From an uncultured Bacteroidota bacterium (lineage in GTDB: Bacteria > Bacteroidota > Bacteroidia > Bacteroidales > CAIWKO01): 27,398 bases of DNA. This document shows, in pieces, positions 16,145 to 25,866 of the stretch. Within the stretch, counting starts at the first letter, position 1, and each line of letters starts with the position of its first letter. The notes under the pieces are model-generated. The model had not been told where the DNA came from. It did no database searches and worked only from the letters and a program-made list of their open reading frames with translations. Both the position numbers and the translations under genes were made by a program. The DNA is taken from the NCBI GenBank assembly GCA_937934705.1, contig CALGYY010000093.1:1-27398 (forward strand), read 5' to 3'.

Positions 16145-17938
16145 ATGAGTTTGAAAAGAATAATACTGCTGTTTGCAGCTATGCTGATGCTGGTCACTGT
16201 GACCCGGGCTCAGGATATAAAAATATCCACAAAGAAAGAATATATTGGCGGGAAGAATTATTATCTTCACACTGTTGAAAAAGGCCAAACGGTGAGCGCT
16301 ATCGCTAAAGCCTATGGTGTGACCGAAGAAGATATTTACGAGGCCAATCCTGATGCCCGTAAGGTCATCAAGGTAAATGCAGTATTGAAAATCCCGGTCA
16401 AAAAGCAGTCATCAGCCCCTCCACTGGTCCACACGGTGGTTGAAGGGGAAACACTGACCCAGATTGCCCAGCATTACAAAGTCAGGATAGAAGATCTGCT
16501 AAAAGCCAATCCTGGCCTGTCGCCCAATAACATCAGGCCCGGACAGCAGATCACCATTCCCGGAGAAGGTGGCAGCGGTACTACACTCGGGAAAAACACC
16601 ATCATTATCCATGTGGTACAAAAGGATGAGACCCTTTTTGGCATTGCACGCAAATACGGCATTACGGTCGATGATCTGAAGATGAACAATCCCGGTTTGA
16701 ATGAAACCATTCACATCGGACAGCAGATCAGGGTACCGGTGAAGACTGAAGAGGCCCGGACACCCGATAAGCCAAAAGACACGATTATTTTTAAATGTAT
16801 GGAAACCGGGATGCTGGCCAGTTATAATGTAGGTCTGCTCCTGCCCTTGTATCTCGAACGTGCTGTTTATATTGACACTTCTGATTCAGAGAAGACGATG
16901 AAGCAGTATAGTTCCTTTGCTTTTATAGGATTCTACGAGGGTTTCATGATGGCACTGGATTCGGTACGGCAACTTGGTTTATCTGTCAATCTTTTTGTGG
17001 ATGATGTTGTGGAAGACAGTTTAAAAACGCTTGAAATCATCAAAAAAGAAGAATACAGTAGTTTGAATCTGCTGATCGGGCCCTTTTTCAGTAAGGCTTT
17101 CCAGCTGGTGGCACCATGGGCGAAGGAGAAGCAGATCAAGACTGTTAATCCTTTTACTTCGCACAGCTATTTTGTCAATGATAATCCCTATGTATTCAAA
17201 AATGTTGCTTCTGCTGAAACCCAGGCCCGTCAATGTGTTGATTACGCGCGAAAAACCTGGCCAGGATGCAACATCATCATCCTTCACAGCGGGACTGACA
17301 GTGACAAGGAAGATATTGACGCCTATACCAAAGTACTGGGTGAGGATAGCACGAAAAGGGATTACTTCGTGGTCAATTACGTGAAGGATGGTTTATCCGC
17401 AGCCACTAAGAATATGGCCTCCGACCGTGTCAATGTGGTGATCAGTTATGTCCATGGAGAAGCCAACATTTCCAATTTCATCCGTAATTTGAGTGAACTG
17501 AGTTTTAAGTTCCCGCTCACTGTTTTTGGCTTGAAAGAATGGGAGGTTTATTCCAGCCTGGAAGCGGAATACCTGCTCAACATTAATCTCCACATTCAGT
17601 CATACGCATTCATTGATTATTCGCGGCAACCGGTCAGGGAGTTCATTCTGGAATACCGCAAGCGCTTTAAAACTGAACCCGACGAGTATGCCTTTGCGGG
17701 CTATGACATCGGCCTTTATTTCCTGAATGCATTGCGCTTGTATGGTAAAGATTTTCAAAACTGTTTAAGTGAATACAAGCAGGAGACGCTCTGTATGCCC
17801 TTCTCATACGTCAAGGTCGATAGCGGTGGTTATGAGAACAGCATAAGCACCATATACCGTTACGAGGATTTCAAGCAGATCAATGCCCTTGAGAATCCCA
17901 AAACAGACATCGGGATTAATAAAAAATCACCGTATTGA
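16145..17938 (+). CDS. Exported protein with three LysM domains and a type 1 periplasmic-binding fold
   Basis: A 597-residue protein starting at the ATG at 16145 with a signal peptide (about 1-22, ending TRAQ). Three LysM domains follow, at about 38-86, 94-140 and 152-198, each with the pattern HTV..GET..IA..Y.V...DL...NP and ending in an IP or VP. LysM binds N-acetylglucosamine-containing glycan such as peptidoglycan. The rest (about 222-590) resembles an ABC-transport-type ligand-binding domain: YNVGLLLPLY, FYEGFMMALDS, LLIGPFFSKAFQLVAPWA and YAFAGYDIGLYF. There is no transporter gene nearby. A comparable PBP1-like fold in LpoA regulates a penicillin-binding protein, so a cell-wall-linked regulatory role is possible. 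It sits between guaA and a cysteine desulfurase. Confidence 0.88.
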   Translation: MSLKRIILLFAAMLMLVTVTRAQDIKISTKKEYIGGKNYYLHTVEKGQTVSAIAKAYGVTEEDIYEANPDARKVIKVNAVLKIPVKKQSSAPPLVHTVVEGETLTQIAQHYKVRIEDLLKANPGLSPNNIRPGQQITIPGEGGSGTTLGKNTIIIHVVQKDETLFGIARKYGITVDDLKMNNPGLNETIHIGQQIRVPVKTEEARTPDKPKDTIIFKCMETGMLASYNVGLLLPLYLERAVYIDTSDSEKTMKQYSSFAFIGFYEGFMMALDSVRQLGLSVNLFVDDVVEDSLKTLEIIKKEEYSSLNLLIGPFFSKAFQLVAPWAKEKQIKTVNPFTSHSYFVNDNPYVFKNVASAETQARQCVDYARKTWPGCNIIILHSGTDSDKEDIDAYTKVLGEDSTKRDYFVVNYVKDGLSAATKNMASDRVNVVISYVHGEANISNFIRNLSELSFKFPLTVFGLKEWEVYSSLEAEYLLNINLHIQSYAFIDYSRQPVREFILEYRKRFKTEPDEYAFAGYDIGLYFLNALRLYGKDFQNCLSEYKQETLCMPFSYVKVDSGGYENSISTIYRYEDFKQINALENPKTDIGINKKSPY

Positions 17939-17947
17939 TTGATCACC

Positions 17948-19087
17948 ATGATATACTTTGATCATGCGGCCACCACCCCCGTGGATCCTCTTGTGCAGCA
18001 AACCATGGAAAGGGTGCTCCGCGAGTGCTTCGGAAACCCTTCTTCGGTACATCTGGAAGGGCGTAAGAGTCGGGTGGTTATTGAAGATGCCCGAAGACTG
18101 ATTGCATCACTGATTCATGCAGAACCATCTGAGATCTGTTTCACCTCCTGTGGTACAGAGGCCATTAATACTGCCCTCTATGGAGCAGTCCTTGACCTGG
18201 ATATAAAAACCATCATCACCTCCCCTGTTGAGCACCATGCGGTTACTCATACCCTGCAGGATATCCGGGCGCGTTCGTGGGCAAGGATCCTCAATACAGG
18301 ATTGCTACCCAACGGACATGTTGACCAGGAAGTTCTTGAGGCTTTGCTGAAAGAAAACCCGCATGCTTTGGTTTGCCTGATGCATGCCAATAACGAGATC
18401 GGCCATCTGCTTCCCCTGGAGGAAACAGCATCCCTTTGTGAGCACAACGGGGCGATAATGCTGGTCGACACGGTTCAGAGCCTTGGTAAATACCCCATTT
18501 CGTTCAAAGATCTGCCGGTACAGTTTGCATCCTGCTCGGCACATAAATTCCACGGCCCGAAAGGTATCGGTTTCCTCTATATAAAAAACGGTATTCGGAT
18601 TCGTCCGCTGATCCATGGCGGGGGCCAGGAAAGGACTATGCGCAGTGGCACCGAGAATATCATCGGGATTGCCGGAATGGCAGAAGCTTTAAGGTTGGCT
18701 TATGAAGACCTGGAGAAGAAGCGTGATTATATTTCTGGACTGAGAAACGACATGTTGGCAGGATTGCGTGAACGTTTCAGCGGGATCATCTGCAACAGTG
18801 ATACCGGCGAAAATGGGCTTTACAACCTGCTGCACATCACATTTCCTGCTGAACGATGGAGCCCGATGCTGCTCCAGCAACTGGATATGAAAGGGATTTG
18901 CGTTTCCGGCGGAAGTGCCTGCAATTCGGGGACTGTCAGCAGATCTGCCGTTCTTGATGCCATCGGAAACAAGCAGGAAGGTCCCTCTATACGTTTCTCT
19001 TTCAGTCGTTTCAATACACCTGCGGAAGTCCGGGAATGCCTGAGTGTGTTGGAAACCCTTCAACAGAAATCAAATGCTGCAGTATGA
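17948..19087 (+). CDS. Cysteine desulfurase, NifS/IscS family
   Basis: PLP enzyme of 379 residues that removes sulfur from cysteine as an enzyme persulfide for Fe-S cluster and thio-cofactor assembly. The start at 17948 gives MIYFDHAATTP, the normal family N-terminus; a TTG nine bases earlier is a poorer choice. Seen: CFGNPSSVHLEGR near 27-39, the PLP-contacting EHHAV near 95-99, PLP lysine K200 in CSAHKFHGPKG, GGGQERTMRSGTEN near 225-237, and active-site C325 in GGSACNSGT. Nine bases separate it from the LysM gene, so it is probably cotranscribed. No iscU or iscR is nearby. It could equally serve tRNA thiolation. Confidence 0.95.
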   Translation: MIYFDHAATTPVDPLVQQTMERVLRECFGNPSSVHLEGRKSRVVIEDARRLIASLIHAEPSEICFTSCGTEAINTALYGAVLDLDIKTIITSPVEHHAVTHTLQDIRARSWARILNTGLLPNGHVDQEVLEALLKENPHALVCLMHANNEIGHLLPLEETASLCEHNGAIMLVDTVQSLGKYPISFKDLPVQFASCSAHKFHGPKGIGFLYIKNGIRIRPLIHGGGQERTMRSGTENIIGIAGMAEALRLAYEDLEKKRDYISGLRNDMLAGLRERFSGIICNSDTGENGLYNLLHITFPAERWSPMLLQQLDMKGICVSGGSACNSGTVSRSAVLDAIGNKQEGPSIRFSFSRFNTPAEVRECLSVLETLQQKSNAAV

Positions 19088-19099
19088 GCCTGCGGTGCA

Positions 19100-22000
19100 T
19101 TATTCTTCGCTGATCACTGAAATCCTTTTCTTTCCGTCCATTCGAACTACGAGTGGCTTTGCAAAGCGAACATGCCGGAAATAAGTGCTCTCACCCACCA
19201 GTTCCTGTTCTTCCAGCTTGACATACCGGATATAGCTCGACAGGAGTTCGGGCTGAACCGTCATATAACCTACATTCATTGAGGTGACATTGTGGAAGAA
19301 ATGCGATCCGGAGGAAGCGTCCAAAGGGAAATCTTCGAGACTGGTTTCCACGATGATCTTTGCATTAGAAATCTGCGGCCAGTTGACGGGGATGCCGATC
19401 CAGCGGTCACGGGTTCCCCATCGACCGGGGCCGATCAGGATGTATTTTCTTCCGCTGTCGGTAAATTGCGCATTGATCTTCTCAATTTCCCTGGCCATTT
19501 GCTCCGTCTGGCTCTTATCAAAAATTTCTGTCTTTACATAAATCACGTCAGTGATATCATCGATCTTTCCGTTACCCATTCCCTTCTCGGTATAAAGCAG
19601 GATTTTCTCTTGGTCAATTTCATCCATATTCACTTCAAAATCCTGTGCGCTACCGATAAGGGGCTTGATCTGAAGCAAATAAAAGGATGCCCGGTTGCGT
19701 TCATCCTTGTTCAGATCCACCGCAAATTCAATTTCAACCGGTGAGCCCATGGCCTCTTTGACAATATCCAGAACCACCTGTATGGTTTCAGCGAGAGGGA
19801 TATAATTATATTTCAGGATATTGGCAAAATTCAGTATGCGAGGTCCTGCCGTCGTCAGTCCCGGAATGATCCGCTCACTGTCAAAATCATATACCGAGGC
19901 GCAGTGTCTGAGGTTACCGTGTTTTTCGGCCACATCAATGTCAAGCCGGGCCAGTCCCGCGAATTCACCTTCGAGGAGATTTACGTCATGCTTTGAAAGG
20001 TCAATAGCATAAAAGTGCACCTGGGAATTCTTGTATTGATCTTTCGGACTGTTGATATCCGTTGTGGGATAGGCCGGTGAAAAGCGGTAGGCTTTCTCCC
20101 CCTCGACCACGTAGCAGCCCAGACCCAGCGCAGCCACTGCGAAACCTTCTTCAGGCTTCATATGAGCAAATGGATAATAGTTATAGGATTGTGCAACACC
20201 GCTGACATGCGGATAGTGTACGTCCTCGAAGCGGTTCCCCACCACCTCCTGCAGAACGATCGCCATCTTCTCATCTTCAATTTTATAATGGATGGCTTCC
20301 ACATATCCCCGGGCGATCTTCGAATATACCGAAGCATACACCAGCTTAATGGCATCGCACAACTGCTTCAGTCTTTCATCCGGATCAGGGTGACTGTTGG
20401 GAAGAAGATAGGTTTCGAAAATTCCGGCGAATGGCTGCATTAATGAATCTTCAAACATTCCTGATGAACGAACGGCCAGTGGTTTCTCCATCTGCTTCAG
20501 TATGCGCTTGAGCTTCCTCATGAGGCCCTCAGAAAGCCTCGCTGTTACGAATGTACGCCTGATTTCTTCATAATCCCGGGTTTCCATCACGAAGGCCCTG
20601 AGGTTGTTCCGGTCCATGAAATACTCAAATTCGTCGGTCCCGATGATGAGGGTCCGGGGCGCCCGGATATTGATATTCGGTATGATCTGATGGAAATCGA
20701 AATTGTAGATCAGCGTATTGATAAATGCGACGCCTCTGCCTTTTCCGCCAAGTGAACCGGCCGACAATGACATCACATTGCTTTCTTCCAGGATCTCTGC
20801 CTCATCATAACTGATTACCTTGCCTTTGTTCTGCTCAACCCGGTGGCGGCGGATTGCATTGAGCATAAACTCACGCAAATCTGCCACTGTCTTAAAGTCC
20901 GACACCTTGTATGGATTGATGTATTTGGCGATCTGAACCTCTCCCCTGGCCATAAGCCAGAGGGAGAAATGATCACGCCTGGCGTGGTAAAGCAGGGATT
21001 CGTCCGGTACCGTTTGCAAGCGGTTTTCAAATTCCTTGAGAGACCGCGCAACTGCAATCTGGGCCCCTTCTGCATTTTTATATATGAAATTTCCAAACCC
21101 GAGGTAATGCGTGATGAAGCTTTGAATATCCTGTAATAATGTGGATGAATTCTTATCAATGTAAGTGCACTTCATTTCATAGGCCATGACTGCATTCTCC
21201 TGCTGCGACGACTGCATGATGATGGGCAGTTCCTTCACCTGGCAGCGGGCATATTTGATCAGATCTACCCCTGCGTTGTCGCTGATTTCTCCTCCCTTAA
21301 AAAAGCTGACATCGGAAATCAGGCAAAGCAGGTGTTCCCTGTACTGATCGATGATTTCGATGGCCTCCTCGTAACTGCTCACCATCAGTATCTTCGGACG
21401 AGCCCTGAGCCGCAGGACTTTGAGCAGTTCATCAGCGCTGACATCCTCAATGATTCGTCGCGTTTGCTCAAGTACATTGCTGTAAAGCAACGGAAGGTAA
21501 CGTGAATAATAGCGTGAGGAATCTTCCACCAAAAGAATGACACGTACAAGTCCCACCTTGGTATCATTTTCCAGGTTCACCTTATCCTCAAGGTATTTCA
21601 CCATAGCAAAGAACACCTTGGTATCACCGTTCCAGACAAAGAGTCTGTTGATTGCACTATACCTTTCAGGGTTGCGCTCATAGGTCTCAATGTCACTATT
21701 GTTATTTAACAGAAGAAAGATCGGTATATAAGGATACTCTTCTTTTATGTTCTCACTGATGATGGCGGGGGTTTGCTTATCCACGCCCATCATGATAATG
21801 ATCAGATCAAAATGCTTGGCATTCAGCTGCTGAAAAGCTTCTTCCTCAGATGAAACGCCAGTCACCCGTGGCATCGAGGTCAGGTTCAACTGGTGGTATT
21901 CCCCGAGAATGTGCTCGGCAAAATGCCCCTCTTTTTCAATATTGTACGCATCATAAAGATTGGCGATCATAAGAATCTCCCGGACCTTGAAAGGCATCAG

Positions 22001-22558
22001 GTCATGAAAGATATCGCGGTCGTAGTTCTGCTTGCTCAGGTAACGCTGCAGGAGCTGACGTGATGAAATGGTGTCTTCCCGCTTATCTGGCCCGGGGTCC
22101 GGCGTTTCTTTGCCGACAGGTTTATTGCGGATAATGGCCTTGGCCCGCAGACCATTGATATAGCCTGAAATGATACTGCTCAGGTTATCGATCAGGTTGC
22201 GTTCCTCCTTCAGAAACGGACCTTCATCCAGCTGAGGATACTCTCTGAGATAAAAGACCTCTATTTTACCTTTCTTCCCGTCGATCGTCTCAAAATCCTG
22301 AGCCTGCAACCACTGTGATTCAGCAAAATCGGGCGACACGTACACGAGGCTGTTGTATGTAATCCTTGCCACCGTTGCCGAAGGGTACTGCCATGCCCGG
22401 GGAATAATATTTACGATCAGCTGTAGCGATTCAGGCAGCGATTTATTGTCCCGCAGAATGCGGGTGGTCTGATTGATACATGCCAGTTCCTTCAGGCGCT
22501 CCGTATTCTCTGCCAGAAGCTTCTGAAGCTTTTTCTGGCTGTCCAGTAACTCTTCCAT
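19100..22558 (-). CDS. GAF-like/receiver/receiver/PEP-synthase ATP-grasp fusion protein
   Basis: A 1152-residue cytoplasmic protein with no signal or membrane segment. After a short N-terminal helix comes a GAF-like segment (about 20-140). A degenerate receiver-like domain (about 192-325) has M256 where the phospho-Asp should be. A second receiver (about 338-485) has acidic pair E345/D346, phospho-acceptor D416, S450 and K469. From about 590 a PPDK_N/PEP synthase nucleotide-binding domain shows GGKGRG (604-609), AVRSSGMFED (about 695-704) and FAGIFETYL (710-718), with GPGRWGTRDRW near 1070. The phosphohistidine swivel domain and the PEP/pyruvate barrel of real PEP synthase are absent, so it cannot by itself make PEP. 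It is perhaps a signal-controlled nucleotide-dependent phosphotransfer protein. Related proteins are, I recall, common in Bacteroidota with unknown function. Confidence 0.85.
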   Translation of the reverse strand: MEELLDSQKKLQKLLAENTERLKELACINQTTRILRDNKSLPESLQLIVNIIPRAWQYPSATVARITYNSLVYVSPDFAESQWLQAQDFETIDGKKGKIEVFYLREYPQLDEGPFLKEERNLIDNLSSIISGYINGLRAKAIIRNKPVGKETPDPGPDKREDTISSRQLLQRYLSKQNYDRDIFHDLMPFKVREILMIANLYDAYNIEKEGHFAEHILGEYHQLNLTSMPRVTGVSSEEEAFQQLNAKHFDLIIIMMGVDKQTPAIISENIKEEYPYIPIFLLLNNNSDIETYERNPERYSAINRLFVWNGDTKVFFAMVKYLEDKVNLENDTKVGLVRVILLVEDSSRYYSRYLPLLYSNVLEQTRRIIEDVSADELLKVLRLRARPKILMVSSYEEAIEIIDQYREHLLCLISDVSFFKGGEISDNAGVDLIKYARCQVKELPIIMQSSQQENAVMAYEMKCTYIDKNSSTLLQDIQSFITHYLGFGNFIYKNAEGAQIAVARSLKEFENRLQTVPDESLLYHARRDHFSLWLMARGEVQIAKYINPYKVSDFKTVADLREFMLNAIRRHRVEQNKGKVISYDEAEILEESNVMSLSAGSLGGKGRGVAFINTLIYNFDFHQIIPNINIRAPRTLIIGTDEFEYFMDRNNLRAFVMETRDYEEIRRTFVTARLSEGLMRKLKRILKQMEKPLAVRSSGMFEDSLMQPFAGIFETYLLPNSHPDPDERLKQLCDAIKLVYASVYSKIARGYVEAIHYKIEDEKMAIVLQEVVGNRFEDVHYPHVSGVAQSYNYYPFAHMKPEEGFAVAALGLGCYVVEGEKAYRFSPAYPTTDINSPKDQYKNSQVHFYAIDLSKHDVNLLEGEFAGLARLDIDVAEKHGNLRHCASVYDFDSERIIPGLTTAGPRILNFANILKYNYIPLAETIQVVLDIVKEAMGSPVEIEFAVDLNKDERNRASFYLLQIKPLIGSAQDFEVNMDEIDQEKILLYTEKGMGNGKIDDITDVIYVKTEIFDKSQTEQMAREIEKINAQFTDSGRKYILIGPGRWGTRDRWIGIPVNWPQISNAKIIVETSLEDFPLDASSGSHFFHNVTSMNVGYMTVQPELLSSYIRYVKLEEQELVGESTYFRHVRFAKPLVVRMDGKKRISVISEE

Positions 22559-22713
22559 TTCTGCTGGTATTGGTAGCTTTCGCTATGTTGAATCATGACA
22601 ATATTACTAATTATCTGCATGCCTTCATAATCAAAGAAATAAGTCCGTTACTGATTTTGTAATACGTGTTTTACTTATCCTTAGTAAGTGTTTTAATTAT
22701 CTCAAAAATAATG

Positions 22714-22725
22714 TATTACGTAATA
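22714..22725. promoter_or_regulatory. Perfect palindrome upstream of gdhA, possible operator
   Basis: TATTACGTAATA is a perfect 12-base palindrome in the 273-base divergent gap between the fusion-protein gene and gdhA, about 107 bases before the gdhA ATG. A TATTACG half-site recurs at about 22744-22750, and TAATACG occurs near 22662. The gap is very AT-rich. A weak gdhA promoter candidate (TTTG at 22761-22764, TATTTG at 22782-22787) lies between the operator candidate and the gene. A regulator is not identified. Confidence 0.4.
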
Positions 22726-22804
22726 AAAAAATAGTAAAATTCATATTACGAGCCATTCAATTTGGTTTATTTTCGCCATGTTATTTGATTCACAAAACCA
22801 TTAA

Positions 22805-24175
<1,371 letters not shown>

Positions 24176-24191
24176 TCACCGGGTTGAATTT

Positions 24192-24228
24192 AAAAGGGCT
24201 GGCCTTTAATGGTCAGCCCTTTTTTTTT
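24192..24228 (+). terminator. Intrinsic terminator of gdhA
   Basis: A 13-base stem, AAAAGGGCTGGCC (24192-24204) with GGTCAGCCCTTTT (24211-24223) and one G-U pair, encloses a TTTAAT loop and runs into a tract of nine or more T. It begins 17 bases after the gdhA stop. The A-rich left arm means it could also act for the opposite strand. Confidence 0.88.
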
Positions 24229-24321
24229 CGCGGAACCTGAATTTCATGAACGTACTAAAATTACAGGGATTTAGCAGAGACATCTGAGTTAACGGAATCC
24301 CGCATGGCAGGGCCATGGCAC

Positions 24322-25263
24322 TTATTTTCCATGAGGCTTTTTCTCGTGGGACTTTATGGCGAGATCAAGAATGCTCTGCAGCTTTTTCTCATGCTCCTGC
24401 TGGTTTGCAGCATTCTTTTTTGCCAGTTCGGCGATATCTTTTCCGAGTTTCTGATCCCCTTCCTCGGCAAAGGATTTAATCCCCCTGAGCTGCTCCTCAA
24501 TTTGCCGGGTTTTGGAGTTAATTTCACCCAGAACCTTTTCCAGGAAAATTTTCAGTTCGTTGCCTGAACTTGCCAGCTGGGTCGTTCTCTGCTCCAACTC
24601 ATCGGTAATTCTGGTAATTGAGCTTTTGTTGGCCTGTATCTTCTCTTCCGCTTTCTTTTCCGCTTCTGTGATTTCTTCTGATATCATCCGGAATTTCGAA
24701 TCACTTTGCTGCATGTGTTCCCTGAGTTTCTTTTCAAAAGTTTCACTGAGGTCCCTGATCGCAACATGAAGTGATTCAATCTCTTCCTCTGCATTTTTGA
24801 TGTGAAGATTCAGAGCTTCGTTGGTTTTTTCCTGATCGGTTTCGATCCCGCTGATTCGTTTATGTATTCTGCCCCACATCAGGTACAAAAACAGTAAGCT
24901 GATCAGAAAAGTTAAGGCCAGCAACACGACGATCCAGGTGAACCGCAACTGAAGGGCCTGCCGCTGTATCAAAAGCTCTTCCTCTGCCTTCGTAGTCCGT
25001 GCTCGGAGATCGCCCACCTGCAAACGATCCAGATCAGAGACCCGTCGTAAATCATTCACACCTGAGAATAAACTGTCAATTAACTCCTGTTGCGTCTGAT
25101 ACATTCCACGCAATTCATAGGTGGGAGCCCTGGCCGCCCTGATTTTTTCATTCAGCAGCGTCTTCTCCTTCTCGAAGTCCTGCCTGCTGATGAAGTCCGC
25201 AGTCTGCGCTGCCAGACCAAGAGAAATGACCATAAACGTTAAAAACAAGGCTATACTTTTCAT
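24322..25263 (-). CDS. Hypothetical membrane protein with long cytoplasmic coiled coil
   Basis: I do not recognise a family in these 313 residues. The ATG at 25263 gives a signal peptide (about 1-20, ending GLAAQ); reading open further upstream would place the promoter inside the gene. A short presumably periplasmic part (about 21-108) is helix-rich. One membrane segment (about 109-130) is followed by about 180 residues of heptad-like, Lys/Glu/Gln-rich sequence (140-313), typical of a long coiled coil, for example in RISGIETDQEKTNEALNLH and EQRTTQLASSGNELK. The layout resembles single-span scaffold or filament-forming proteins rather than enzymes. It is transcribed convergently towards gdhA. 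Confidence 0.7.
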   Translation of the reverse strand: MKSIALFLTFMVISLGLAAQTADFISRQDFEKEKTLLNEKIRAARAPTYELRGMYQTQQELIDSLFSGVNDLRRVSDLDRLQVGDLRARTTKAEEELLIQRQALQLRFTWIVVLLALTFLISLLFLYLMWGRIHKRISGIETDQEKTNEALNLHIKNAEEEIESLHVAIRDLSETFEKKLREHMQQSDSKFRMISEEITEAEKKAEEKIQANKSSITRITDELEQRTTQLASSGNELKIFLEKVLGEINSKTRQIEEQLRGIKSFAEEGDQKLGKDIAELAKKNAANQQEHEKKLQSILDLAIKSHEKKPHGK

Positions 25264-25301
25264 GTCGTTTGGGTTATGTTGTAATTCAATGAATTTCGCC
25301 G

Positions 25302-25332
25302 AAAAGATACGACAAATCCTGAGAAAAGTCAA
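25302..25332 (-). promoter_or_regulatory. Promoter of the coiled-coil membrane protein gene
   Basis: On the minus strand TATCTTTT (plus 25302-25309) matches seven of eight TAnnTTTG positions, and a TTG (plus 25330-25332) lies exactly 20 bases upstream. The ATG at 25263 follows about 38 bases after the -7 element. This supports starting the protein at 25263 rather than at the upstream in-frame start. Confidence 0.5.
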
Positions 25333-25344
25333 CAAAAAGTTAAT

Positions 25345-25794
25345 TTATTTTGAGACCACAACGGAAGCATCCCCCACCGGGATGCGGCCCCACTTGAATA
25401 GCGCCCACAAACGTTCATGAAGATAATACAGCAGTACCTTGGTGAGTACTTCAGATATCCCGATTTTCAGCGCACCCCAGGGATTCCCTGAATATATCCA
25501 GCTGATCAAAATGGTGTCGATGGTGCCGAACACCCGCCAGCTAATCCCTTTAATAATGCTCCGCAAATGTGAGACATGACCGTCTTTTCTTCCCCAGCCT
25601 ACCAGGTTCCACAGTCGTTCATGAAGAAAGTAAAGGAGGATTTTAGTGGCTACTTCTGTTAAAGCAATGGGACCTGCAAGTGAAAACTCACCGAGAAACA
25701 AATAGGCGAGCAGAAAAGTATCAATCGTTCCCACTACCCTCCAGGTAATGCCTTTGACCAGACTACGGGCTTTGGTATCTTTGAATGAACTCAC
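25345..25794 (-). CDS. Tandem DUF2061 membrane protein
   Basis: A 149-residue protein with two copies of DUF2061. Copy 1 covers about 9-68 (RSLVKGITWRVVGTIDTFLLAYLFLG ... ATKILLYFLHERLWNLVGWG in outline) and copy 2 about 78-140 (RSIIKGISWRVFGTIDTILISWI ... LTKVLLYYLHERLWALFKWG in outline). Each has two short hydrophobic segments and a signature YxHERLW, making a four-segment inner-membrane protein by internal duplication. Function is unknown; single-copy DUF2061 proteins are often near sulfate-assimilation genes, but none is here. The start is GTG at 25794, with no other Met or GTG that keeps the whole first repeat. The promoter directly abuts it. Confidence 0.82.
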   Translation of the reverse strand: MSSFKDTKARSLVKGITWRVVGTIDTFLLAYLFLGEFSLAGPIALTEVATKILLYFLHERLWNLVGWGRKDGHVSHLRSIIKGISWRVFGTIDTILISWIYSGNPWGALKIGISEVLTKVLLYYLHERLWALFKWGRIPVGDASVVVSK

Positions 25795-25798
25795 CCTG

Positions 25799-25806
25799 CA
25801 AAATTA
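25799..25806 (-). promoter_or_regulatory. -7 element abutting the DUF2061 start codon
   Basis: On the minus strand TAATTTTG is a full match to TAnnTTTG and ends just 4 bases before the GTG at 25794. A transcript starting at the usual distance would have almost no leader. The gap 25795-25866 to divergent msrA otherwise shows no clear promoter for msrA. Confidence 0.5.
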
Positions 25807-25866
25807 CATTTATTTACTGAAATACTTATTTAATAAATCCGACGTTATCAGAAAAAAAATCCGGAA

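Noticed and set aside
17939..17947. TTG start three codons upstream for the cysteine desulfurase
   Set aside because: The ATG at 17948 gives the standard family N-terminus (MIYFDHAATTP).
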